From assembly GCA_930367205.1 (NCBI GenBank), contig OV884011.1:108491139-108555138 (forward strand): DNA of 64,000 nt, given 5' to 3'. This document shows, in pieces, positions 1 to 9,904 of the stretch (position 1 is its first letter; the number at the start of each line of letters is the position of its first letter). A program made the translations under genes and the position numbers. This DNA is from Acanthosoma haemorrhoidale. Lineage: Eukaryota > Arthropoda > Insecta > Hemiptera > Acanthosomatidae. The notes below the pieces were generated by a model, which saw nothing but the letters and a program-made list of their open reading frames with translations, ran no database searches and had not been told where the DNA came from.

Positions 1-929
1 CTAGTGCCATACAATAAAAAATCTAGTCAGCGTTACCTTATTAAATTCTAGGCTCTGAGAAACATACAAATTCCGAGATAGTGGTAGTTGTAAAGTTATA
101 GCGCGATGGAAGAGAAATTGAAGATGTCACGAAAAGAGTGAAAAAAAGTTACTGTTGAACTGCTTAATAATACCGCTCCTGAATCATTGCTTGGAGTAGA
201 ATGTACCGCTAGTTCACAGGAGGACTTGAAGGAGTGAAGCAGTCTTTAAAAAAAGAAGTTTGTCAGCAGATAAAGGTAAGAGTGTACTTCCGTTGGCCGT
301 GGGAACCACCATTAGCAGGATTTACGAGGGCATCGGCTAGGCCGTCTCGTATCGCTACCAAGGAGAGCGTCCTGACTGCTTATTGTTTATAAACATTAGT
401 AAATATTTTACATATGTAACATTATTATATATTTCAATAGTTTCGTGATCGAGGGCATCTCAAAGTTACTGTTGCAGAGCCAATTCATTGCAGTTCGCAC
501 TGCCGACTAAAATAAATGCCCGAAATTATTTTTGTTGCTAAAACAGGCCATGCATTCCCGAAAAATCTTAATATGAACATACATTTCTTAATCAATCTTC
601 TTTTTTGCCTCTTTATATTTGCCCCTTATGATTGTGCCCCTAAGAAAACTTTTAATTTGGCTTTTGAAATTACAGTGGTTTTGTACAATATAGTCGAATA
701 TTCATGAATTAAAGGATACTAGTAAGACTGACTCGGAAGGTTATAGTTGAGATTTTAACCCCGTAACTATGAATGATGGACATTGGACGAATGTGAGTTC
801 CATTGGGATAATGATTGGAAAATGTATGTTCTGCTGAATGAAATGCTTCTGTGCAGTAAGCTTAAGTCTGAAGAGCATGAATGAGTGAAACATAATTAGA
901 CGCATAATTTAAAGGAAATATATAGATAT
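1..929. other. Unassigned left flank, no gene recognised
   Basis: I see no recognisable gene. A stretch around 270-370 is richer in GC than its surroundings and reads open for a short distance on the plus strand, but matches no family I know. A 63-codon open frame at 516-707 is low-complexity and hydrophobic and looks like chance. The right part may include more of the 5' LTR of the gypsy element that follows, but I could align it to the 3' LTR only from about 930 onward. Confidence 0.4.
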
Positions 930-943
930 AAGTTAAGTCCGAG

Positions 944-1209
944 AATTGAAGGGTTTGCTGCAAAAAGGAGGTAGCTCCATCCCATAGCTGTTGGGAGTTA
1001 GAAACACTTTCTTGTGTCAAAAAAAAACCTCTTTTATTTGGCACAAAAAGGATGCAGCTCCAATCGTAATATGTAAACACCATAATTGAAAGTAAGCAAC
1101 AACAATATTTTTACATAACTTAAAATTTGAATTTTTTTAACGTTTTGTTTGGTTTCCCAACAAATGGAAAAATTGGAGCTACCTCCTTTTTGCAGCAAAC
1201 CCTTCAATT
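944..1209. mobile_element. MITE-like element in the 5' LTR of B
   Basis: Terminal inverted repeats of about 32 bases start GAAGGGTTTGCTGC at 948 and end with its complement at 1205, and they are nearly perfect. AATT at 944-947 and 1206-1209 can be read as a 4-bp target duplication, although the motif is itself a palindrome. There is no coding capacity. Removing the element restores alignment between the 5' LTR and the 3' LTR of B, which shows that it is an insertion into the LTR. The superfamily is not assigned. Confidence 0.75.
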
Positions 1210-1212
1210 GCT

Positions 1213-1373
1213 AGTGTCCAGCCTTAATCCCCAAACATATGATATATGTACATATGTTTAGATGTAATACAGATAGATAGAGGTTAATTGGAATAAATAA
1301 AGCAGTCTTGTAATAACGTTCAAAATGTTCTTATTACCGACTTTTTTGACTTTTTCGTTCAATAAACATTAAC
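1213..1373 (+). repeat. 5' LTR of element B, main visible part
   Basis: This segment matches 10074-10207 with substitutions and roughly 27 bases that are missing from the downstream copy. Both copies share the block starting CAGCCTTAATCCCC and the end AACATTAAC. The first base after it begins the primer-binding site, which sets the right boundary. The LTR continues to the left beyond the MITE-like insert: the blocks before and after the insert together align with 10057-10085. Confidence 0.8.
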
Positions 1374-1391
1374 TGGTGCCGAAACCCGGGA
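1374..1391 (+). promoter_or_regulatory. Primer-binding site of element B
   Basis: TGGTGCCGAAACCCGGGA directly follows the LTR end. It begins with TGG, the complement of a tRNA CCA tail, as expected for the minus-strand priming site of an LTR retrotransposon. I do not assign the tRNA. The leader continues to 1438, where element A is inserted, and resumes at 5697. Confidence 0.8.
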
Positions 1392-1438
1392 ACTGTGGTG
1401 GAAGTGCTGGTCCCTCTACGCGATTCAAGACGAGCTGT

Positions 1439-1605
1439 TGTAGTGGGGTTTTACACATTTATAAAACTCACAATACATTACATAACTTTTATTTTAGGAC
1501 AGAACACAAGGTACAAATTTACATATCTTTCTTTTTACACACACATGTGTTGTAGGTTATTTATTTGGCGGTCTCTATGGATACCAATCAATGCCAGCCG
1601 CCACA
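1439..1605 (-). repeat. 3' LTR of element A
   Basis: 167 bp, running TG...CA in plus orientation. It differs from 5530-5696 by two substitutions near one end. It is preceded by CTGT, one copy of the target duplication. Confidence 0.95.
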
Positions 1606-1619
1606 TCACTCTCCCCCCA
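1606..1619 (-). promoter_or_regulatory. Polypurine tract of element A
   Basis: On the minus strand this reads as a purine run (GGGGGGAGAGTGA) directly beside the 3' LTR. That is the expected place for the plus-strand primer of reverse transcription. Confidence 0.8.
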
Positions 1620-1628
1620 GTAACTGTG

Positions 1629-4600
1629 TTACGTTCGAAATCGCGAGGGAAAATGCACTACTCTTCCCGAACGCGTCTTCTTCAAAATTGCTTCAGGCTG
1701 CCCAGGATCCTCCGGGTCATCTGCAGGTGGCCCAATAGATTGCTCCCGTGCCGAATCACTGTCATCACATAACAGATGCGCTGGCTTTAACCGGTCAAGC
1801 GATACATTTACTCCTTTACCCTTGATATTTAATGAGTAGTACTTCTCTGCTCGTCGAATGACAAGAAATGGGCCTTCATAAGGCTTTTCCAAACTTGCCC
1901 TTACCCGATCCACTCTAACAAAGACGTGTGTCGCCTTTGATAAGTCTTTATGGATAAAGGTAGTAGTCCTGTTTTTGTGTTCCACCGGTCTTGGGCGCAG
2001 GCAGTCAATTTGCTGGCGCAGCATGCTGATGAATGTTGGTATATCCGAAGTGGGCCTGGGAGTCTCAAAGAAGTCTCCTGGAAGTCTCAACGGTACTCCG
2101 TATACCATCTCTGCTATGGTCGCTGACGCATCTTCATTTAGACAAGTTCGTACGCCTAAAAGAATAGTTGGAATCACTTGTGTCCACTGTTGTTTTCCGT
2201 GAGCTTTGATGGCTGACTTCAGACGGTCGATATGGTTTAGTTTTATTCCACAGATTGATGTCAATGATTTAAATAATTCACATTTAAATTGTTTGCCTTG
2301 ATCAGCAATTATAGTAGCAGGTGTTCCAAACCGACAGATCCAATGTTGGTAGAAATTCCGTGCAACGTTTTCAGCTGATGTCTCTTTCAAGGGAATAACT
2401 TCAGTCCATCCAGTAAATCGGTCGATACATGTTAAACAATGGGTGTATTCTTCAGATGGTGGCAGGGGTCCAATTAGATCTATATGAACAGTGGAAAATT
2501 TTTCGTCTGCAATCGGGTATTTCTGAAGTGGTGTCTTCACATGTCTGGATACTTTGCTTTTTTGGCATGAGATACAGGCATTTGCCCATGAGCGCAAATT
2601 ATTTTTCATGTTCATCCAAACTGTCTTAGAACATATCAGCTTAACCGTGGATCTGATTCCAGAGTGTGACATATTATGATAATGTTTGAATATATTATAA
2701 CGGAAATCTTTTGGAATATATGGTCTAATTTTCTTTGTTGAAACATCACACCATAATTGGCTTCCGTTTTCAAGAGGGTAGGATTTGAAAATCAATCCAA
2801 TATTTGCAGAAGTACGCAGTTGTTGTAGTTCTTCATCATGTGTTTGCGCTTCTGCTATTTGGGTGAAATCAATTGCAGAGCATTCTTCTAGTCGAGACAT
2901 GTAATCTGCAATCATATTGTTTTTTCCTGAAACATGAACCAAGGTTGTTGTGAACTGGGAAATATATTGCAATTGTCAAAGTTGGCGAGGGGATGCTTTT
3001 TCGTTCTTTTGTTTGAATGCATAAATCAAAGGCTTATGATCTGTATATATTTATTACAAGTGACCTTCCCTCCAACAAATATTTAAAGTACTTGATTGAC
3101 ATATGAATAGCCGTAAGTTCTCGGTCATATGTAGAATATTTGCACCGTGTTTCAGAAAACTTTTTGGAGAAAAATCCAATAGGTTTCCATGAACTATTTT
3201 TCCATTGTTGCAGAACAGCTCCAGCTGCCCAGTCAGATGCATCTTCAAACAGTGAGAGTTCACAATCAGGATTTGGGTATGTTAACAGAGCTGCATTACT
3301 TAAGGCTTGTTTGCTCTGTTGAAAATCTTCAATAGTTTCTGGTGTCCATACAATCTTAGTTTTATCATTTTTCTTAGCACCCTTAAGAAAATTAGTGAGA
3401 TTTGCTAAATTGCCTACAACATGATGTAGATGCCTGCGATAGAAGTTCAGCATTCCTAAGTAAGACCTTAGGTGTTTTATAGTTCTTGGTAAATCATGGT
3501 TGACAATGGCACTCACTCTGTCAGGATCAGGTTTTGTACCATTTGACGAAATAAGGTAACCAAGAAAAATTATATTTTCCAAACCAAACTCAGATTTACT
3601 GATGTTAATCCGGAGACCGTAATGACTGAGTCGTTGAAATACTTGTGATAAGTGATGATTATGTTCTTCAGCATTTGCAGAGGCAATGAGTATATCATCC
3701 AAATATGGAAAACAAAAATCCAGTCCTCTCAAAACTTCATTAATAAAACGTTGGAACGTACTAGGCGCATTGCGCAGTCCAAATGGCATAACATTAAATT
3801 CATACAATCCAAAGGGCGTAATCAGGGCTGTTTTTTGTTTACCTTCTTCATTAAGAGGTATTTGATAGTAAGCTTGGCAAAGGTCTAATTTTGAGAAAAT
3901 TGATTTATTTAGAAGAATTTGACTTACATCATCTATCCTCGGAATGGGGTACCTATCGGGTAGTGTCCTGTCATTTAATCTTCTATAGTCTCCACATACT
4001 CGCCATTGGCCATTTTTCTTCGTCACTATGTGTAGAGGGTTTGCCCATTATGAACTGGAAGCTCGGATAATTCCATTGTTGAGCATGCTCTGAAATTCTT
4101 GTTTAGCAACTTGCAGCTTCTCTGGATCTAATCTTCTTGGCTTGCTAAAAACAGGCGGTCCATCACTAGTGACAATGTGGTGCCTTACATCATGCTTGGC
4201 ATTTACCTTCAATGAAAATGGTTTGGTTAAATCTGGAAAATTGGTTAACAGATGTGAGAATTGACAGGTGGCTTTGAAAGAACTCAATGATTTCATTTCC
4301 TCGATTGTAACTACTTCACCTGTAACAGTGAGCTTTGTACTGTTATCAATAAGTTTTTTGTTTTTTAGATCAATTAGTAAACCAAAATTGTGTAGAAAAT
4401 CAGCTCCTAAAATACCTTTATTGGTTTTAACTAAAAAGAAAGTCCACTCCATTTGTCGTCTTAGTCCCAGGTCAATTTGAAGAACTTGGGTTCCAAATGT
4501 AGGAATCTCTGTGTTGTTAGCAGCAAATAACTTAATTCCTGTATCTTGATTTGCTTTTATTAATTTATTCACTGGTATAATGGAAACATCTGCGCCACTA

Positions 4601-4731
4601 TCAACCAGAAAGCGAACACCTGTATTCTTGTCTCGTAAGAACAAACGATGTTGTTGACCTGGAATATTTAGAGCAGCACAGTTGGTCAGTTCTGTGTCTG
4701 CCGTGAGGAGTTTCCCTTCTCCACAACCCAT
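1629..4731 (-). pseudogene. Element A pol: protease, RT, RNase H, integrase, broken
   Basis: The pol reading frame begins at about 4731, in the -1 frame relative to gag and overlapping its end. Protease shows FLVDSGADVS. A TAA at 4048-4050 interrupts the start of RT. RT continues from 4026 with the YLDD catalytic motif inside FCFPYLDDILIAS. RNase H shows DASDWAAGAVL and YDREL. A single-base frameshift lies at about 3034-3055 and a TGA at 2976-2978. Integrase (2972-1629) keeps the HHCC zinc-binding region (H, H, then CISCQ), the first Asp in HIDLIGP and the second in IADQG. An in-frame deletion between KLNH and RLKSAI removes the segment with the catalytic Glu. A GPF module (EGPFLVI) follows near the C-terminus. 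Confidence 0.92.
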
Positions 4732-5489
4732 TTACATTCAGGTGTGCACTTAGACGGTATACATTTCTTTCCGTAACGATAATGGCCAAAACAATACTTT
4801 CTTTTTGGATCAAAACGTTTATTTCGGCTGTTGCTACGAGAACGAACAGAGTTATCTCTACTTGAACCTCTGGATATTCTAGACTCAAGTGCGGATAGTC
4901 TTTTATTCAATTCCTCCAGCGTCGAATCGAATGTGGGCCCTTTAGAATGAACAACATTTATATCACGCGCGGGTTTGATATCCCATATTTTATCACCGAT
5001 TGCGGCTAATTTATCCAGATTGCCATCTGAAATAGCCAAAATACTTTTTATTTCCGTTGGAAGTTTATCAAGCCACAATGATTTCAACAGTTTATCAGAA
5101 AAATCGTCACCTGCTAATCCTTTCATTTTTCGAAGTAACTGACTTGGTTTTTGATCTCCTATTTCTAATTCACTAACGACTTTTTTAATTTTTCTGTCCT
5201 CACTTTCTCGGAATATACTTAAAAGTCTATCCTTGGCGGTAGTATATTTGTTGTCCTCAGTAGATGAGACAATGTCGTATAGGTTTTCTACTATCTTAAG
5301 GTCCAATTGAGCAATTAGGTAATTAAATTTCGTACCTTCCCTAGTGATTCCTCCAAGATCAAACTGGGCTTCCACCTGGCAAAACCAAATTTCTGGTTTG
5401 TCTTTCCAAAACGGTGGAAGCTTGATACTAACCTTATCAATGTTCTTCGTCAAAGATTCACTATTTTCGTCCGGCATGATTAATTTCAT
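4686..5489 (-). CDS. Element A Gag (capsid and CHCC nucleocapsid box)
   Basis: An intact 267-residue frame starting ATG at 5489, about 40 bases after the 5' LTR. The capsid-like part (residues about 20-170) has the charged, helix-rich pattern of arthropod gypsy Gag, with IKLPPFW near the start. Residues 200-230 are rich in Ser, Arg and Asn. The C-terminus carries Cys233, His236, Cys243 and Cys248, a CHCC arrangement instead of the usual CCHC knuckle. Gag would form the cytoplasmic particle and bind element RNA. It is the only gene of the element without a break. It overlaps pol by 46 bases in another frame, which suggests -1 frameshifting in the active ancestor. Confidence 0.85.
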   Translation of the reverse strand: MKLIMPDENSESLTKNIDKVSIKLPPFWKDKPEIWFCQVEAQFDLGGITREGTKFNYLIAQLDLKIVENLYDIVSSTEDNKYTTAKDRLLSIFRESEDRKIKKVVSELEIGDQKPSQLLRKMKGLAGDDFSDKLLKSLWLDKLPTEIKSILAISDGNLDKLAAIGDKIWDIKPARDINVVHSKGPTFDSTLEELNKRLSALESRISRGSSRDNSVRSRSNSRNKRFDPKRKYCFGHYRYGKKCIPSKCTPECKWVVEKGNSSRQTQN

Positions 5490-5500
5490 AAATCACTCAC

Positions 5501-5527
5501 GGATCACGTCGGACGTCGGGGTCACCA
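5501..5527 (-). promoter_or_regulatory. Primer-binding site of element A with 7-bp duplication
   Basis: Read on the minus strand from 5527 it begins TGGTGACCCCGACGT, the complement of the tRNA-Trp 3' end (the same site that avian sarcoma-leukosis viruses use). CCGACGT is then repeated before GATCC, so the site contains a tandem 7-base duplication. Two bases (AT) separate it from the LTR. Confidence 0.85.
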
Positions 5528-5529
5528 AT

Positions 5530-5696
5530 TGTAGTGGGATTTTACACATTTATAAAACTCACAATACATTACATAACTTTTATTTTAGGACAGAACACAA
5601 TGTACAAATTTACATATCTTTCTTTTTACACACACATGTGTTGTAGGTTATTTATTTGGCGGTCTCTATGGATACCAATCAATGCCAGCCGCCACA
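5530..5696 (-). repeat. 5' LTR of element A
   Basis: 167 bp, with two differences from 1439-1605. It is followed in plus direction by CTGT (5697-5700), the second copy of the target duplication. Transcription of element A would start here on the minus strand. Confidence 0.95.
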
Positions 5697-5808
5697 CTGT
5701 CTCAACACTCCTCCTTCAGTAATTTTCTCTCTTTTACGTATATAAGAAAAAAACAAATGTATGCCCGCACTCTATAACTCTCTTATAGATATTAAAAGGG
5801 TGGGAACT

Positions 5809-6740
5809 ATGCCAGAAGTTCATGCCACGGCGCTCGCGCAGTTGAGGGTAAAAGCGATGAATACCCAGGATCTGAGGAAGATGGTTTCGCAGCTGGAGAG
5901 ATTCACTGGGTAACTTGGTGAACTGAACCATTTTCTAAAAGGAGGAGACCGTCTCACAGCTTTAATTGGAGCTAAAGTGGAAGATAATTTGATAGATCCC
6001 AGAGACACGGAATCGTTGAAGGCGGCCCTGATATGTCAGGTCAAGAGAAGGTATACTCAATCAAATTCAGGCAGATGAAGAAACCCCGTGGGAAGTGATT
6101 AAGATTAGATTGAAGAAGGCGTACGGAAGAGGACGATGGACTCCCGAGGAGGACATATTCCAGATGTGTAGGGAGACGAAGTCCCCAAGACAAAGTAACG
6201 GGCAATATGCTGCGGGATTGGTAGTAGGGTTTCAATAACATAACGGAGAAGATGAAAGAGTCGATTAGCGTAGAAGAAGTGGAGGGTAGAATGGGATTTT
6301 TATCCACAATTCTAAAGGTGCAACTGGCCAAGGAGACAGGAAGAAAGGAAGGATTCTCTGATGAGCACTCGTTCTCGGAATGTGCACAAACAATGATCGA
6401 CGCTAGTGCCAAGGCGGAAGAAGTGAGGTTGGAAGACGTCGAAAATGAGTGGAGCCGAGTTGCATATAAAAGAACCCGGACCCTGAAACCAGCGTGGAGA
6501 AGACCAGATACGTCCGTTGTCGGCAGAGACAAGGGAACGACAGGAGAAAGGAGATGTAGAGGAACGAGACCAAGGTATGCCCCGCCCAGGGAAGAAAGAA
6601 AATGCCAGGGATGTTGGAAGGCAGGACATTTAGTGGTATCCTCGCACGAAATGATTTGAGCGTGGCGAGGAAGGGCACATCGCGAGGCATTGCCCGTATA
6701 TCTTCCGGAGGAGAGAATACCAACGACCAGAACCTATGGA
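5809..6740 (+). pseudogene. Element B gag, broken
   Basis: An ATG at 5809 opens a Gag-like frame (MPEVHATALAQLRVK). A TAA at 5911-5913 stops it after 34 codons. The frame continues to about 6045 (LGELNHFLKGGDRLTALIG), then shifts to WEVIKIRLKKAYGRGRWTPE and again at about 6240. The C-terminal part (6252-6659) is Arg-rich and has a zinc knuckle start CQGCWKAGH that lacks its last Cys. A remnant of a second knuckle, EEGHIARHC, lies in another frame at 6672-6698. The order matches a Ty3/gypsy Gag with capsid followed by two CCHC knuckles. No functional product is expected. Confidence 0.8.
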
Positions 6741-6925
6741 GGTAAACACTCAAGAAGTAAGAGGGAGAGGGAGCATGACACATGGGGAGAGTGGGATCAT
6801 CAGAAGATGAGTCATCAGGGACTTCGGGAACTGAAGAAGAAGAAGCGAGGCGCAGCAGAAACAGGAGACAGACAGGGCAGAAGGTCGCGTCACGCAGATG
6901 GGAGCAACGTGATGAAGCCTGAGGA

Positions 6926-7340
6926 GTGTGTCGGCAGAGAGGCGACCGCATCCTGAGATGTAATGAAAATCCGGAGAGGATGTGTGCGTTGCCAATAATT
7001 AGGGTCAAAGGAGGAGAGAGGTGTCTGGTGGACACGGGAAGCACGAACACCATCATGTCCCGCGGAGCGCTGGAGAGGCTGGATGGCGGAGAGAGGGCAC
7101 TCCAAATCCAGGTATGTAATTGTAGTTTAATCACCCTGGGAGGCCCCTGCGAGGTAGTGGGAGAGGTAGTCATAGGCCTAAATAGGTGGACGAAGAAAGG
7201 GGGAGATCTAAAAATACATATCGTATGAAACATACCATGGAAGTACCAGGTGATAGTTGGGTACGACAAGTTGGAGAAGGTAGGCGCGCGTGTGGAGAAT
7301 GTCGAAGAAAAATGGAACATTAAGTTGGGGAAAGTATAAT
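6926..7340 (+). pseudogene. Element B protease region
   Basis: The frame holds CLVDTGSTNTIMS, the DTG active-site motif of a retroviral-type aspartic protease, after VKGGER. The frame stops at 7226-7228 (IHIV, then TGA) and protease-like sequence (QVIVGYDKLEKVG) continues in a shifted frame to about 7340. It lies between the Gag zinc knuckles and RT, as usual for Ty3/gypsy. Confidence 0.75.
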
Positions 7341-7444
7341 ATAAATGTCAAGGGACTATACGGGACGGAAGATCGTGGATAAGGGCGGTTAATAAAATAG
7401 AGGGCTGGAGAGTAGGCCTACAGAGGGAGTTTAAGGATATTTTT

Positions 7445-8020
7445 TACGTAGAGTGAGACATGCTAGGAGCGACTGGGAAGACGGTCCACGAGATCCAGTT
7501 AAAGCAAGAACGCGTGACATACGTGAAAAAGAGACGATATGCGCAGGCACTGCGTAAGCCTATTAGAGAGGAGCTAGAGAGTCTCAAACGGCTAGGGATT
7601 ATAATTAATAGCACTTCGCCACATAACAGTCCTCTATTGTCAGTGAGGAAGGAAAATAGACCTGGGAACGAGACGGAGAAATGCAGGGTAGTTATCGATT
7701 ATCGGAAGTTAAACGAGAACAAGGCCAATGAGAAGTATCCAATTCCCCGATTTAAGGACAAATTAGACAGACTAAACGGGGTGACAATATTTAGTACCCT
7801 AGATCTAAAGGCAGGCTATCACCAGATCAAGATGAGAGTGAACGACCAAGACATAACGGCCTTGACGATGTAAAGGGGATCCGGTGACTCCTGTGGACGC
7901 TTACTGGTGCCTATTAATAATTTACTGCGAATGGGAGCGAGGGTGGTAATTACCCCAATCATAGAGCAGAACATCATCATGGAAATGTATGTCTAGCTTA
8001 CAGGAGGAACCAATATATTA
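7445..8020 (+). pseudogene. Element B reverse transcriptase, truncated internally
   Basis: The N-terminal fingers and palm are clear: a connection segment (PIREELESLKRLGIIINST), HNSPLLSVRK, CRVVIDYRKLN, KYPIPRFKD and FSTLDLKAGYHQIKM. The frame ends at a stop at 7871-7873. The following 150 bases do not carry the conserved FG-MPFGL block or the YxDD catalytic box. RNase H begins soon after, at about 8020. The middle and catalytic part of the polymerase has therefore been deleted, and no polymerase activity is possible. Confidence 0.85.
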
Positions 8021-8640
8021 GCATTCCCCGATTTCCAACATCCCTTCACAATCACCACTGATGCCAGCGAATACGCACGGGGGGCAGTGTTGTGGCCGGA
8101 GAGAGACGGTGGGGAGCACCCGGTGGTGTACGCTAGTCGGCGGCTCACAGAAACGGAAGCGTGGGATAGTGTTCTTGAGAGGGAGCTCCTAGGTATCGTC
8201 TGGGCTATAGACCATTTCCGCCCATATGTATTCGGCAGAAAATTCCGTGTTCACACCGACCACAGACCCCTATCCTTACAATGGGTAGGAAAGTTAAATG
8301 AGTCCTTGGTACGGGTCACGAGGTGGAAAGAGTTTTTGTCCCAGTACAATATGGAGATCATATATAAACCCGGGAAAGAGAACTTAGTGGCAGACTGGCT
8401 GTCCAGAGCCATTACTGTGAATGCATTGGATGAAGGGGAACCATCCGGGGAAATCCAACGGTTTCTCCGGGAGCGGACACCCGGGGAGGATGGAAGCCGC
8501 GGTACGGGAGGAGATAGTGAGGGCGAGGAAACCATTGAAGAGGAAGGTTCCGCCGCCAAAAGGCCAGTTGAAATGGAAGTAATAGAAGGGATCGTAAACG
8601 ACAAAAGACGGCAGATCATTTGGAAATCCAAGACCTAAGG
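8020..8640 (+). pseudogene. Element B RNase H and tether region
   Basis: Reads FPDFQHPFTITTDASEYARG (catalytic Asp in TTDAS), then VVYASRRLTETE, LERELLGIVWAIDHFRPYVFG (catalytic Glu in ERELL), HTDHRPL (Asp) and KPGKENLVADWLSR. This is the canonical RNase H plus the end-of-domain motif of Ty3/gypsy Pol. The frame is open from 8087 to the TAA at 8636-8638, after an acidic linker. Its upstream start is joined to a deleted RT. Confidence 0.85.
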
Positions 8641-8734
8641 GTGGCTGCAGATCGCAGATGACAACTATGGGAGAAGTAAAATCACGACGACTTAGTCGCC
8701 ACCAGGGGTTAGGAACGGCCAAATTTGCCATGCA

Positions 8735-9904
8735 TTGAAAGATGCCTCTGAGCCAGGAAAGACCCATCATTTATTTGTAGGGAATGCCACTATTTGGGAG
8801 AAGATTCAAAGACTCTGGCGAACGAAACAACTTGGAGTGGATAGGTCATTTATTCTGTGTACGCCGATGATGGAGACACTCAAAGAGAGAGAACAGCAGC
8901 TGGAAGTGACGATGGCCTATCACCAAGGAAAAACGAACCACCGTGGAGTTCAGGAAACGTTGCAAGCGTTGCGGCGGAGGTACTTTTGGTGGAGAATGAA
9001 AAAAGGCATACAAGAAATTATAGGGGCATGTGCAGTTTGTCTCACTACGAAGTATGGCAGCCATCCACCACGGGGGCGACAGGATGAATCGCCCACCGCC
9101 GAGGCACCGTTGAGCGACTTGCAAGTGGATACCTTTACTTGGAGGGGGTATAACTGGGTTACCACAATCGACATCTTTATCAAGGTGGTCATGGTGCACC
9201 CGGTGCAAGAACGGTCATCAGACGCGGTAATGCTCGCATTGAATACCTTGTTCCAGTTTTACGGAGTACCAGACCGGATCTCGTCGGATGGGAGGCAGAG
9301 AATTCGACAATGCCAACATCCGGAAAGAAATGAAGACTCTCGATGTCTCTTGGCATTTTAATACCCCAGGGCACCCTAAGAGTAGAGGAGGGATAGAAAG
9401 ATTGCACAGCACCCTGAGTATATCACGCGGAAAAGGGTCTGCCGGCGAATTAGGCGATGCCGAAGACGGTGGCCACTTACAATCATTCGATCCACACCGC
9501 GACAGGGTTCTCCCCGTTCGAGATCCTCTTTGGGCTGCGCGGAAGACGGAGAAATAGGGCAGAGACGGTAGCAGATGAGGGAATGGCGGAGAAAATGGTG
9601 AGCGAAACAGTCGGTTTAAGGAAAATGTGGGATAAAGTCCGAGAAAGGTTAACGAGGGACAAAGCGAGACGAGTGGAACGGGAAAAGCTCAAAGTCCAGG
9701 ATTGAATGGGGGGAACTTAGAATCGGGACTATCGTCTATAAAAAACTAGGGTCGAATAGGAGCAAAGAGCTGGTGAGATATGAGGCCCCATTTAAAGTGG
9801 TCATGATTAGGGAACACAACGTCGTGACAATTGAGAGTCTACGACCCCCTAAGAAGCGGCGAAATGTCCACATAGAACAGTTAAAACTTCCACCAGGGGG
9901 GTAG
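8735..9904 (+). pseudogene. Element B integrase, frameshifted
   Basis: The zinc-binding region AYHQGKTNHRG ... ACAVC is present, followed by the core with LQVDTF (first catalytic Asp), VPDRISSDG (second Asp) and PKSRGGIERLHS (catalytic Glu). The core is split by a frameshift near 9290 and a second near 9450. The C-terminal part contains TGFSPFEILFGL and a GPF-like YEAPFKVV. It ends with a TAG at 9902-9904 that overlaps the polypurine tract. All three DDE residues are still present, so decay is by frameshift and not by loss of the active site. Confidence 0.85.

Larger units (their letters stand above)
1439..5696 (-). mobile_element. CsRn1-like Ty3/gypsy retrotransposon A, nested in B
   Basis: A complete-length element of 4258 bp on the minus strand. 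Two 167-bp LTRs differ at only two positions, have TG...CA ends, and are flanked by a 4-bp duplication CTGT (1435-1438 and 5697-5700). Reading on the minus strand: LTR, primer-binding site, gag, pol (protease, RT, RNase H, integrase with a GPF module), polypurine tract, LTR. There is no env. The primer-binding site matches tRNA-Trp and the Gag box is of CHCC type; both are known traits of the CsRn1 clade. Pol is broken, so it is non-autonomous although young. Confidence 0.93.

Noticed and set aside
4601..4888. 95-codon minus-strand frame overlapping the gag-pol junction of element A
   Set aside because: It is a shadow of gag and pol in the third frame. The Gag zinc box and the protease DSG motif fix the real frames.
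6403..7320. 305-codon minus-strand frame antisense to element B gag and protease
   Set aside because: Ser/Pro/Leu-rich product typical of antisense reading of purine-rich gag sequence. The plus strand has the recognisable Gag and protease motifs.
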